Positions 23,025 through 31,243 of a stretch of DNA of 41,655 nt are shown piece by piece. Origin of the DNA: an uncultured Roseburia sp. (GTDB lineage: Bacteria > Bacillota > Clostridia > Lachnospirales > Lachnospiraceae); NCBI GenBank assembly GCA_947088675.1, contig CAMUHN010000024.1, positions 1-41,655 of the forward strand. Reading direction: 5' to 3'. Both the position numbers and the translations under genes were made by a program. Under the pieces are notes generated by a model. That model saw nothing but the letters and a program-made list of their open reading frames with translations, was not told the DNA's origin and did no database searches. Each line of letters opens with the position of its first letter. Positions within the stretch are counted from its first letter, which is position 1.

Positions 23025-24395
23025 TTACTGCAGCGCATCCCGGATGCCTTTCGCAAGGATACCGGCCGCTTCCTTTGGGGTATAAGTTCCGTCGCTTAAG
23101 CCGGCCATCACATCCGAATAGAGTCCGTCGCTGCTCTTTAGCGAGATATCCTCAAAATGACTGTCGAGACTGTTCGAAACCCAGGAAAGTACTTTCTGAT
23201 TCGCTGCGACCGTTAACGGATCCATCTTATCTTCGGCTGCGTCAAGCGCGGATGAAGATACCGGAATGCCTCTCTGTGAGGTCAGAATTTTTGCGGCTTC
23301 TTCGTCATTCAGCAAAAAATCGACAAGAAGCGCCGCCTCTTTTGGGTGTTCTGTGTCTGCACTGATCGCCCACGCCATGGAAACCTTTGCAAAACCGCCC
23401 TGAAATTCGCCAAAATCCCTGAAATAATCGCCAACCGCTATTTCGCGTCCGTTTGCCGCCTGCGCGAATTTGTCTGCCGAAGAATCCCATTCAAAAATAC
23501 CGGCGTAATGGCCGTCCATCCAGTTTGGATCCTGGTCAAGAGAAGCTGCTCTGTTTTTTTCCATCTCAGAGAGGGTCGGCATTACATGGGCATCTTCCAT
23601 AGATTTGAGAAACGAAAGCCCCTCTGCTATCTGTTCTTCCGTGTAATTGAGGCTGTTTCCGCTGACCCAGTCTTTTCCATAGACAGATTCCAGATAATAG
23701 ACAAGAAAGATCATTCTGTCATATGCGCCCATTGCCAGCGGATAATAAGACGCATCCCAGTTGCAGAATGCTTCCCCGGCAGCAAAAAGCTCCTCTGCCG
23801 AAGACGGGATCTCAATGCCGGCCTCGTCGAACGTCGTCGTATCCCAGTAAAAAATCCGCCCTGTCACAGATACCGGAATCCCGGCCAGGGAACCGTCCGC
23901 CGCACGGCACAGATCCAGCCACTTTTTATTGATTCCGGTCAGGTCGATAACTCCGGAACAATTGTCCAGATTCAGGAATGCAGCTTTTTTTGTTCCGTAC
24001 TGCATGATCCAGTTCCAGTTAATCTGAATCACATCCTCTGCTGTCCGATCCGAAAAAGCCTGCGCCATTTTATCTTCCCAGCCGTTCCATGCGCCGTAAG
24101 TACTCTCCACAAAAATGCCCGGATACTTCTCCTCAAAAACCTCAAGCGCCTGAAGCGTAGCGTCATGCCTTGCTTCGCCGCCCCACCAGGAAATTGTGAG
24201 CGTACAGTTTTCATATCCTGCGGATGTGTCATTCAAAACAGCATCCCCGTTTTTTCTCTCTGTATCGGCTGCGGCATCTGCGGTTCTGTCCGTCCCCAAA
24301 CCGTCCGATGACGAAAGGCCGGAACAGGAAACCGCACATGTCATAGCAGCCAAAAGACATGCCGCAGATTTCCATATTTTATGATTTTTTTTCAT
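23025..24395 (-). CDS. ABC transporter sugar-binding lipoprotein (extracellular solute-binding family 1)
   Basis: A 456-residue precursor. The signal MKKNHKIWKSAACLLAAMTCAVSC ends in a lipobox-like AVSC, so it should be a membrane-anchored lipoprotein. The mature part is a family 1 solute-binding protein: LTISWWGGEARHDATLQALEVFEEKYPGI near the start, DVIQINWNW, GIPVSVTGRIFYWD, and at the end LSDGTYTPKEAAGILAKGIRDAL. No permease or ATPase gene is in the window. The ATG at 24395 has GGTGAGAG upstream; a 27-codon extension is rejected. Its promoter region carries a paired inverted repeat. A uronate or oligogalacturonide ligand is likely from context only. Confidence 0.9.
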   Translation of the reverse strand: MKKNHKIWKSAACLLAAMTCAVSCSGLSSSDGLGTDRTADAAADTERKNGDAVLNDTSAGYENCTLTISWWGGEARHDATLQALEVFEEKYPGIFVESTYGAWNGWEDKMAQAFSDRTAEDVIQINWNWIMQYGTKKAAFLNLDNCSGVIDLTGINKKWLDLCRAADGSLAGIPVSVTGRIFYWDTTTFDEAGIEIPSSAEELFAAGEAFCNWDASYYPLAMGAYDRMIFLVYYLESVYGKDWVSGNSLNYTEEQIAEGLSFLKSMEDAHVMPTLSEMEKNRAASLDQDPNWMDGHYAGIFEWDSSADKFAQAANGREIAVGDYFRDFGEFQGGFAKVSMAWAISADTEHPKEAALLVDFLLNDEEAAKILTSQRGIPVSSSALDAAEDKMDPLTVAANQKVLSWVSNSLDSHFEDISLKSSDGLYSDVMAGLSDGTYTPKEAAGILAKGIRDALQ

Positions 24396-24430
24396 AACTC
24401 TCACCCCAACGCTTTTTACGGCATGTTTTG

Positions 24431-24472
24431 CCTCTGAAGCAATACAGGCCCAGAGGACTTTCCTGTATTGTA
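24431..24472 (-). promoter_or_regulatory. Interleaved inverted repeats over the -10 of the substrate-binding protein gene
   Basis: CAATACAGG (24440-24448) and CCTGTATTG (24462-24470) are perfect 9-base inverted repeats, and CCTCTG (24431-24436) and CAGAGG (24451-24456) form a second pair interleaved with the first. On the minus strand TACAAT (24467-24472) is a plausible -10 within the first pair. As DNA, arms centred 22 bp apart suit a dimeric regulator covering the promoter. As RNA, the interleaving would allow a pseudoknot or alternate hairpins. Confidence 0.45.
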
Positions 24473-24556
24473 ACACATTTTCCGGTAAAAAAGAATCTTT
24501 TTTTAGTCCAGACTGTTATTTTTCTCTTCTATCTTCCCATATCGGAGTTTATTTTT

Positions 24557-26053
24557 TTAAAGTGTGACGCCCTGTTTGAAAATTGCCATATCATGAAAAC
24601 CGGCCTCCTCGCTGCAGACTTTTTTTCCGGAGGCCACTTCAATGACATAATCAAAGAGTTTTTGTCCCATTTCGTCCAAAGACGCGTCTTCGATTAATGT
24701 TCCCGCGTTAAAATCAATCCAGTTTTTCTTCTTTTCGGCAAGCGCGCTGTTGCTTGCAATTTTCACTGTCGGAACAGGGGACGCAAAAGGTGTGCCGCGC
24801 CCTGTCGTAAACAGGACGATCTGCGCGCCGCTTGCCGCAAGCGCCGTGGATGCGACGAGATCGTTGCCCGGCGCGCTTAAAAGATTTAGTCCGTGCGCCG
24901 ATACACGTTCACCGTACATCAACACACCTTTGACGGAAGAACTGCCCGACTTTTGGGTACATCCAAGCGATTTGTCTTCCAGGGTGGAAATGCCGCCGGA
25001 TTTATTGCCGGGAGAAGGGTTCTCATAGATCGTCTGATTGTTGTCCTTAAAATACTGTTTGAAATCATTGACAAGTTTTACGGTTTTCTCAAACAGTTCT
25101 CTGTTCTGGCAGCGGTTCATAAGCAGTGTTTCCGCTCCGAACATCTCCGGCACTTCCGTGAGAATCGTTGTGCCTCCCCGGGCGATGAAAAGATCGGAGA
25201 ATCTCCCGACAAGCGGATTTGCGGTGATGCCGGAAAACCCGTCGCTTCCGCCGCATTTCATACCAACCGTCAGTTTTGATGCGCTGACCGGTTCGCGTTT
25301 ATCTGAACCTGCCAGAGAAATCAATTCGTCTAACAGAGCGGCGCCGTCCGCCATCTCGTCCGCCGATTCCTGACATACAAGAAACCGGATGCGTTTTTCG
25401 TCATAACTGCCCAGATATTTTTTCAGTTCCCCGATATTGCTGTTTTCACAGCCAAGTCCAAGCACAAGAACGCCGCCGGCATTTGGATGACGGATTAAAT
25501 CGGCGAGAATCATCCTTGTATGTTCCTGGTCATCCCCCATCTGGGAACATCCGTATGGATGAGGAAACGCAACCACCGCATCCACGCCGTTTTTGGCTTT
25601 CCTGTCTGCCGCATTTGCCAATGCCGAAGCAACATTATTCACACAGCCGACCGTTGGAATCACCCAGATTTCGTTCCGCACGCCGACGCTTCCGTCTGCG
25701 CGTACATAACCCATAAATTTCACGTCATCCAGGGTCGCCTGCGCTGCATGCACCGGCTGGTAATCGTAATCCAACAGATCGCCGAGCGAGGTTTTGATAT
25801 TGTGCACATGTACCCATTGTCCTGCGTTAATCTCCTCTTTTGCCGTACCGATACGAAAGCCGTATTTTACAATGTCCTCCCCCTGTTTTATGGCGCGGAT
25901 TGCCATCTTATGTCCGGCCGGAATCGTATCGGAGACAGTGATTTTTATTTCCGCGTCATTTTTTCCCTTTATCTCAACTTCCTGACCTGCCGGAAGTTCT
26001 TGTAATGCGACAACGACATTGTCATTTTCATGGATTTTGATAAAATCTTTCAA
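24557..26053 (-). CDS. uxaA: Altronate dehydratase
   Basis: A 498-residue enzyme dehydrating D-altronate to 2-keto-3-deoxygluconate. The N-terminal SAF-type domain (about 1-90: MKDFIKIHENDNVVVAL) is followed by the catalytic UxaA domain with GYVRADGSVGVRNEIWVIPTVGCVN, FPHPYGCSQMG, GLGCENSN, MKCGGSDGFSGITANP and FTTGRGTPFASPVPTVKIASN. Cysteines in GYGCSQ- and GCEN-type positions are kept. Length fits UxaA (about 495). It overlaps uxaB by 26 bp, showing co-translation, and is the last gene of the minus-strand uronate operon. Confidence 0.96.
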   Translation of the reverse strand: MKDFIKIHENDNVVVALQELPAGQEVEIKGKNDAEIKITVSDTIPAGHKMAIRAIKQGEDIVKYGFRIGTAKEEINAGQWVHVHNIKTSLGDLLDYDYQPVHAAQATLDDVKFMGYVRADGSVGVRNEIWVIPTVGCVNNVASALANAADRKAKNGVDAVVAFPHPYGCSQMGDDQEHTRMILADLIRHPNAGGVLVLGLGCENSNIGELKKYLGSYDEKRIRFLVCQESADEMADGAALLDELISLAGSDKREPVSASKLTVGMKCGGSDGFSGITANPLVGRFSDLFIARGGTTILTEVPEMFGAETLLMNRCQNRELFEKTVKLVNDFKQYFKDNNQTIYENPSPGNKSGGISTLEDKSLGCTQKSGSSSVKGVLMYGERVSAHGLNLLSAPGNDLVASTALAASGAQIVLFTTGRGTPFASPVPTVKIASNSALAEKKKNWIDFNAGTLIEDASLDEMGQKLFDYVIEVASGKKVCSEEAGFHDMAIFKQGVTL

Positions 26054-27536
26054 TGTTTCCCTCCGTTTCCTGTCCCAGATGTTCCATCGCTTTTCTCATA
26101 CCGTTTTCACGGATATCAATCAGAGCGGAAGAAACCGCCCCGGTCAATCCGTCGATTTCCGACAGATCCTGTCCCCAGAATGAGAGATTGGAAAGTACGG
26201 CTTTTGCATAATCTTCTGTTGCCCTCCCGCTGTGTTCGGCAAAAAACAAAAGCACCGGCATATCGTCCATAATCTGATACTCTGCGTCATCCCTGTGTCC
26301 GATCAGCGCTTTGCCACGAATTTCTGTTCCGGTATAAAACGCCAGCAGCGCGGCAAGGGAAAACGTCAGGTTCGTCGGAAGTTTTCCTTCTTTTTCAAAG
26401 TAAGCAAGCAGACTCGGCATACATCTCGCCCGCCATTTCGAGACGGAATTGAGTGAAATCGACAGCAGCGCATGTTTGACATACGGATTGTGAAAACGCC
26501 GGATCACTGCCTGTGCAAAATCCAAAAGATCCTGTTTCGGAAGTGTCAGTGTCGGGATAATTTCCTCAAATATCGTTTTTTTCATAAATTCAAATACAGG
26601 CGTATCCTGCATGGATTCCAACACGATATCATTGCCGCAAAGATAGGAGGCCAGTACGAAAGAGGTATGCGCGCCGTTTAAAATGCGCACTTTTCTCTGC
26701 TTGTAAGGTTTCTGGTTGTCTGTAAAAATCACCGGAAGCCCCGCCTGCGGCAGAGGCAGTTCAGCTCTGATATCCTTTTCGCTTTCGATCACCCAGAGCG
26801 CAAACGGTTCCCCGGTAACAATCAGGTTGTCCTGATAGCCGAACGTGCGGCAGAGTTCCCCGGCTTCGTCTTTCGGGTAGCCTGTTACAATGCGGTCTAC
26901 CAGGGTGGACGTAAAGATACATGCTTCATTCACCCATGAGACAAACGATTCCTCCAGGTTCCAGCGTGCGGCAAGTTTTAAGACGCATTCCTTTAAACGA
27001 ATCCCGTTATCGTCAATCAGTTCTACCGGAAGCATAATAAGCCCGCGTTTCCTGTCACCGTGAAAAAACTGAAATCTTTCATAGAGAAACTTTGTAAGCT
27101 TGCCCGGATACGTCCTGGGAGGCTTGTATTCCATGCAGTCAGTATCATCGTAAACGATCCCTGCTTCCGTCGTATTCGAGACAATAAACCGCAGAGATTC
27201 CAGTTTTGCAAGTGCGGCATATGTCTCATATTCACTGTATGCGTCCACAGCGTCGGCAACACTTGTGATAATACGGTTGATTTTTTCCGCTTTTCCCGTT
27301 TCCTCCACAATTCCCCGCAGCTGAACCGTATACTGACATTCCTGTTCATGAAAGCGGTCTAAATTACCAAATTCAATCGGCTTTACCAGCACGATATCTC
27401 CGTCAAATTTTCCCTGCTCATTCGCAATGTCAATCATATAATCGACAAAGGCCCGCAGGAAATTTCCCTCTCCAAATTGCAGTACCCGGATTGGTCTTGA
27501 TTTTTTCCCTGTTTTTGCTCTGTTCAATAATTCCAT
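26028..27536 (-). CDS. uxaB: Tagaturonate reductase (altronate oxidoreductase)
   Basis: A 502-residue member of the mannitol dehydrogenase/UxaB polyol dehydrogenase family, which reduces D-tagaturonate to D-altronate with NADH. Visible: IRVLQFGEGNFLRAFVDYMI (nucleotide-binding region), IVSNTTEAGIVY, LIMLPVELIDDNG, DRIVTGYP, RKVRILNGAHT (substrate-binding Asn/His) and VKHALLSISLNSVSKWRAR. UxaB rather than UxuB is indicated by these segments and by coupling to uxaA. First gene of the minus operon; promoter and LacI-type palindrome are immediately upstream. Confidence 0.95.
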   Translation of the reverse strand: MELLNRAKTGKKSRPIRVLQFGEGNFLRAFVDYMIDIANEQGKFDGDIVLVKPIEFGNLDRFHEQECQYTVQLRGIVEETGKAEKINRIITSVADAVDAYSEYETYAALAKLESLRFIVSNTTEAGIVYDDTDCMEYKPPRTYPGKLTKFLYERFQFFHGDRKRGLIMLPVELIDDNGIRLKECVLKLAARWNLEESFVSWVNEACIFTSTLVDRIVTGYPKDEAGELCRTFGYQDNLIVTGEPFALWVIESEKDIRAELPLPQAGLPVIFTDNQKPYKQRKVRILNGAHTSFVLASYLCGNDIVLESMQDTPVFEFMKKTIFEEIIPTLTLPKQDLLDFAQAVIRRFHNPYVKHALLSISLNSVSKWRARCMPSLLAYFEKEGKLPTNLTFSLAALLAFYTGTEIRGKALIGHRDDAEYQIMDDMPVLLFFAEHSGRATEDYAKAVLSNLSFWGQDLSEIDGLTGAVSSALIDIRENGMRKAMEHLGQETEGNIERFYQNP

Positions 27537-27557
27537 AGATGTTGTCCTCCCTGGTAT

Positions 27558-27571
27558 TGTAAGCGTTTACA
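27558..27571. promoter_or_regulatory. LacI-family operator upstream of uxaB
   Basis: TGTAAGCGTTTACA (27558-27571) is a perfect 14-base palindrome with the central CG typical of LacI-family sites and CcpA cre boxes. It starts just downstream of the uxaB -10, at the expected start site, so binding would block transcription. Confidence 0.8.
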
Positions 27572-27577
27572 TTATTA

Positions 27578-27605
27578 TTTTTACATTTTTTCCGCAAATA
27601 GTCAA
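27578..27605 (-). promoter_or_regulatory. uxaB promoter
   Basis: Minus strand TTGACT (27600-27605), 16-bp spacer, TAAAAA (27578-27583). The start site would fall on or beside the palindrome at 27558-27571. Confidence 0.65.
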
Positions 27606-27689
27606 GATTAAATTTTTGAATATTTAGTAATAATAACGATTTTTTTGTCAATTATGAATCATTTTTCGTATTTTTTATGAAATCAGATC

Positions 27690-27718
27690 TTGAAATCTTT
27701 CTCGTCCCGTTGTATAAT
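27690..27718 (+). promoter_or_regulatory. Promoter of the lacI-type regulator and uxaC-kduI-rpiB
   Basis: TTGAAA (27690-27695), 17-bp spacer, TATAAT (27713-27718), divergent from the uxaB promoter. The start site near 27725 is seven bases before the second palindrome. Confidence 0.8.
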
Positions 27719-27731
27719 ATAGACAATCAAA

Positions 27732-27745
27732 TGTAAACGCTTTCA
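27732..27745. promoter_or_regulatory. LacI-family operator before the regulator gene
   Basis: TGTAAACGCTTTCA (27732-27745), related to the site at 27558 and matching the general cre/LacI-family pattern TGWAANCGNTNWCA. It lies just after the start site of the regulator's promoter, implying autoregulation, catabolite repression by CcpA, or both. The two sites are 174 bp apart, so DNA looping is possible. Confidence 0.75.
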
Positions 27746-27793
27746 TTTTTGTAACCCAAAAAACATATAAAAAAAGAAACGGACTCCAGTACA

Positions 27794-28801
27794 ATGACCA
27801 TTTACGATATTTCCCAAAAAGCAGGCGTATCCATTGCGACAGTTTCCCGTGTGATTAACGGGAGCGATAAAGTAAGACCGTCCACCCGCCAGAAAGTTTC
27901 GGATGTAATTGAAAAATACGGATATACGCCGAATGCGTTTGCACGGGGGATGGGACTGCAGTCACTGCACACAATCGGCATACTCTGCGCCGATTCGTCT
28001 GATCTTTTTCTGGCAAAAGCTGTCTTTTACCTGGAACAGGAACTGCAGGCTAACGGCTATGAATCACTGCTCTGCTGCACCGGATACAATCTCGATCTGA
28101 AAAAAAATTATCTGGATCTTATCCTGTCAAAAAAAATAGACGGACTGATCCTTGTGGGTTCCCATTTTATCGGCACAACAGAAGAAGAAAACCAGTATAT
28201 CAAAGACGGCTCCCATCGTGTTCCCATTATGCTGCTAAATGCGGCATTTGACTATCCGAATGTATACTGCACTCTCTGCGATGACGAAACAACCATGTTT
28301 GAGACAGCAAAAAGCATGATTTCCGGCGGAATCCGCGATATTCTGTACTTATATAATATCCGTTCTTACAGCGGGATAAAAAAAATGGCTGGATTTTTGC
28401 GGGCGCTGCAGTCATTTGGAATTGAGAATCCACAGAATTATATGAGATTTTATCCGAATGATTCCTCCGATGCAAACCAGATTGCCGCGTTTATTGAGGA
28501 TACGGCAAAAGAACTCCATTTTCAGGGTATTATTGCGGCTGACGACCTGCTTGCAGTCGGCGGCATAAAATATGCCCAGAAACAGAATCTTGATGTCCCG
28601 AAAGATTTGTCGGTCATCGGGTATAATAATTCCATACTGACAACCTGCTGCACGCCGGAGCTGACTTCTGTGGACAACCGTCTTGAAACGCTGACACATC
28701 GGCTTGTGCAGACTCTGCTCGGCGTACTTGCCGGTGAAGAAATGCCAAAAATGTCCGTTTTTTCGGGAAAACTGATCAAACGCGGTTCGACTTATTTTTA
28801 G
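27794..28801 (+). CDS. LacI-family transcriptional regulator of hexuronate genes
   Basis: A 335-residue regulator. The N-terminal helix-turn-helix reads MTIYDISQKAGVSIATVSRVINGSDKVRPSTRQKV, with the hinge YTPNAFARGMGLQ. A periplasmic-binding-protein-like effector domain follows: TIGILCADSSDLFLAKAVFYLEQEL, DGLILVGSHF, GIIAADDLLAVGGIKYAQ and PKDLSVIGYNN. Divergence from uxaBA and being followed by uxaC and kduI make it the likely local repressor, with an uronate or pathway intermediate as inducer. Palindromes stand at both promoters. No good Shine-Dalgarno precedes the ATG, so its level may be kept low. Confidence 0.92.
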   Translation: MTIYDISQKAGVSIATVSRVINGSDKVRPSTRQKVSDVIEKYGYTPNAFARGMGLQSLHTIGILCADSSDLFLAKAVFYLEQELQANGYESLLCCTGYNLDLKKNYLDLILSKKIDGLILVGSHFIGTTEEENQYIKDGSHRVPIMLLNAAFDYPNVYCTLCDDETTMFETAKSMISGGIRDILYLYNIRSYSGIKKMAGFLRALQSFGIENPQNYMRFYPNDSSDANQIAAFIEDTAKELHFQGIIAADDLLAVGGIKYAQKQNLDVPKDLSVIGYNNSILTTCCTPELTSVDNRLETLTHRLVQTLLGVLAGEEMPKMSVFSGKLIKRGSTYF

Positions 28802-28862
28802 TATGGAAAGGTCGGCTCACCCAAAATATATCGCGCAGAAAATGCGCAGAAAAGAGGCAAAT

Positions 28863-30278
28863 ATGAAACAGTTTATGGACAACAACTTTTTACTGCAGAC
28901 CAAAACGGCAGAAAAACTCTACCACGAATATGCAGCCAAAGCCCCTGTACTTGATTATCACTGCCATATCAATCCGCAGGAAATCTACAAAGACCGCAGA
29001 TTTGAAAACATGACGCAGGTCTGGCTTGGCAAAGACCACTATAAGTGGCGTATTATGCGCTCCTGCGGCGTCGACGAGCGCTATATCACCGGCGATGCTT
29101 CCGACAAAGAAAAGTTTTTCAAATGGGCGCAGGTTCTTGGGAAAGCAATCGGCAATCCGCTCTTCCACTGGAGCCATCTGGAACTGAAAAAATATTTCGG
29201 CTACCAGGGCGTTCTGTGCGAAAAAACAGCGCAGGAAGTATGGGAACTCTGTAACAGGCGTCTCGCGGATCCCGACATGACGGTACGCAATATCATAAAG
29301 CAGTCTGATGTCACTTTGATCTGTACCACCGACGATCCGGTTGATTCGCTGGAGTGGCATAAAAAAATAGCAGACGATCCGTCGTTTGACGTACAGGTTC
29401 TGCCCGCATGGCGTCCCGATAAAGCGATGAATATCGAAAAAGCAGACTATCTGGATTATCTGGACAGGCTTTCAGCTGTTTCCGGGGTTGCCATTGCCGG
29501 GTTTTCCGATTTGTGCAGGGCGCTTGCGAATCGTATGGATTACTTTTCCTCTATGGGCTGCGTCGTATCCGATCATGCGCTGGAGTATGTGATGTATGTT
29601 CCGGCGTCCGATGAGGAAATCAATGAGATACTGAAAAAACGGCTGATTGGCAGCCGGATCTCCCGCGAGGAAGAACTGAAATTTAAAACGGCGTTTATGC
29701 GTTTTGCCGGGGCCGAATATGCAAAGCGCGGCTGGGTTATGCAGCTTCATTACGGATGCAAACGCGACAATAACACAAGGATGTTTGAACGTCTCGGGCC
29801 TGATACCGGTTACGACTGTATCAACAACTATGCCCCGTCCTCCGAGATGGCCAACTATCTGGATGCTTTAAATCAGGAAGACGCTCTTCCGAAAACAATT
29901 ATCTACAGTTTGAATCCGAACGACAATCAGGCGATCGGCACGATACTGGGCTGCTTCCAGGATTCGACTGCCGTTGCTAAAATCCAGCAGGGATCCGCAT
30001 GGTGGTTTAACGACCACAAGACAGGTATGACAGACCAGATGATCTCTCTCGCCAATCTTGGCAATCTGTCCGGATTTGTCGGTATGCTGACCGACTCAAG
30101 AAGCTTTCTGTCTTATACGCGCCACGAATATTTTCGCCGTATTTTATGTAATCTGATCGGCAGCTGGGTAGACAACGGAGAATTTCCGGATGATTATGAT
30201 ATTTTAGGTGAAATTGTGAAAGGAATCTGTTATAATAATGCAGTAAACTATTTCGGCTTTCGTCTTACGCTTTTTTAA
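28863..30278 (+). CDS. uxaC: Glucuronate (uronate) isomerase
   Basis: A 471-residue isomerase converting D-glucuronate to D-fructuronate and D-galacturonate to D-tagaturonate. Start MKQFMDNNFLLQTKTAEKLYHEYA is family-typical; a 20-codon extension is rejected because AGAGG lies before this ATG. Motifs: LDYHCHINPQEI (metal-ligand His pair), TDDPVDSLEWH, LHYGCKRDNNTRMF, GSAWWFNDHKTGM and LTDSRSFLSYTRHEYFRRILC. It lies 61 bases after the regulator gene. Confidence 0.96.
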   Translation: MKQFMDNNFLLQTKTAEKLYHEYAAKAPVLDYHCHINPQEIYKDRRFENMTQVWLGKDHYKWRIMRSCGVDERYITGDASDKEKFFKWAQVLGKAIGNPLFHWSHLELKKYFGYQGVLCEKTAQEVWELCNRRLADPDMTVRNIIKQSDVTLICTTDDPVDSLEWHKKIADDPSFDVQVLPAWRPDKAMNIEKADYLDYLDRLSAVSGVAIAGFSDLCRALANRMDYFSSMGCVVSDHALEYVMYVPASDEEINEILKKRLIGSRISREEELKFKTAFMRFAGAEYAKRGWVMQLHYGCKRDNNTRMFERLGPDTGYDCINNYAPSSEMANYLDALNQEDALPKTIIYSLNPNDNQAIGTILGCFQDSTAVAKIQQGSAWWFNDHKTGMTDQMISLANLGNLSGFVGMLTDSRSFLSYTRHEYFRRILCNLIGSWVDNGEFPDDYDILGEIVKGICYNNAVNYFGFRLTLF

Positions 30279-30285
30279 GCGTAAG
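30264..30285 (+). other. Hairpin over the uxaC stop codon
   Basis: CTTACGCTT (30264-30272) pairs perfectly with AAGCGTAAG (30277-30285) around TTTT. The arm and loop include the uxaC stop, and no T-run follows. It probably marks an mRNA processing or stability element between uxaC and kduI rather than a full terminator. Confidence 0.5.
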
Positions 30286-30321
30286 GCCTGCCTATCATAT
30301 TAAAAAAGGAGTGTAATACAT

Positions 30322-31185
30322 ATGGAATTACGAACAGCCGCATCTCCAAGAGATGTCAGACATTACACCACAGCGCGTCTGCGGGAAGAATTTTTAATCG
30401 ACGATCTGTTTCAGCCGGACGACATTAAGCTTGTTTACAGCCACATTGACCGCATTATCACAGGCTCGGCCGTACCGGTAAAAGAAACATTAAAGCTTAC
30501 GGCAGGCGATGAACTGCGCGCGCAGTATTTCTGTGAAAGACGTGAACTTGGAGTCATCAATATCGGGGGAAGCGGAACGATCACTGTCGACGGAAAAGCT
30601 TACCGGGTAGGCCATAAAGAGGGAATGTATATCGGTATGGGATCCAAAGACATCTCATTTGCAAGCGATGACGCTTCCGCTCCTGCCAAATTTTATTTAA
30701 ACAGCGCGCCGGCACATATGACATATCCGACCGTTTTGATCAAACCGGAAGGCACGCCGGAGGACGGCGTAGTCATTATCAAAGACAGCAATAAAGTAGA
30801 ACTCGGTTCTCTTGAAACGGCAAACCACCGCACCATCTGTAAATATATTCTTCCGGGACAGGTAGAAAGCTGCCAGCTGGAAATGGGTATGACGAAATTA
30901 GAGCCGGGCAGCGTTTGGAACACAATGCCAAGCCATACTCATGACAGGCGCATGGAAGTTTACCTGTATTTCGATATGCCGGAAGATGCGTTCGTTATGC
31001 ACTATATGGGCGAACCGCAGGAGACAAGACATATTGTAATGCGCAACGAACAGGCTGTGATCTCTCCAAGCTGGTCCATCCATTCCGGCAGCGGCACGCA
31101 GGCCTATACCTTTATCTGGGGCATGGTCGGAGAAAATCAGGATTTTGACGATATGGACGGCATTGATATGAAAGACCTGCTGTAA
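30322..31185 (+). CDS. kduI: 5-dehydro-4-deoxy-D-glucuronate isomerase (KduI)
   Basis: A 287-residue cupin-type isomerase converting 5-keto-4-deoxyuronate, formed spontaneously from the unsaturated uronate released by pectate or GAG lyases, to 2,5-diketo-3-deoxygluconate. Family segments: MELRTAASPRDV, DRIITGSAVPV, GVINIGGSGTITVDG, the metal-ligand-rich MPSHTHDRRMEVYLYFD, and SWSIHSGSGTQAYTFIWGM at the C-terminus. Length matches E. coli KduI (278). AAAAGGAG precedes the ATG. The gene links the region to polyuronide breakdown, not just free galacturonate. Confidence 0.96.
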   Translation: MELRTAASPRDVRHYTTARLREEFLIDDLFQPDDIKLVYSHIDRIITGSAVPVKETLKLTAGDELRAQYFCERRELGVINIGGSGTITVDGKAYRVGHKEGMYIGMGSKDISFASDDASAPAKFYLNSAPAHMTYPTVLIKPEGTPEDGVVIIKDSNKVELGSLETANHRTICKYILPGQVESCQLEMGMTKLEPGSVWNTMPSHTHDRRMEVYLYFDMPEDAFVMHYMGEPQETRHIVMRNEQAVISPSWSIHSGSGTQAYTFIWGMVGENQDFDDMDGIDMKDLL

Positions 31186-31243
31186 AACGGCGCAGCAGAA
31201 ATTGCAGAATCAGGGTTTACAATAAGATCATTTGGAGGAAATT

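Noticed and set aside
23346-24311. 321-codon plus-strand frame
   Set aside because: Antisense of the solute-binding lipoprotein gene; no family pattern and no ribosome binding site.
24431-24470. Terminator of the uxaBA operon
   Set aside because: No T-run follows the stem on the minus strand, and it overlaps a plausible -10 for the next gene; an operator or leader element fits better.
27430-27651. 73-codon minus-strand frame upstream of uxaB
   Set aside because: It crosses the uxaB promoter and operator and then the uxaB start in another frame; no protein-like pattern.
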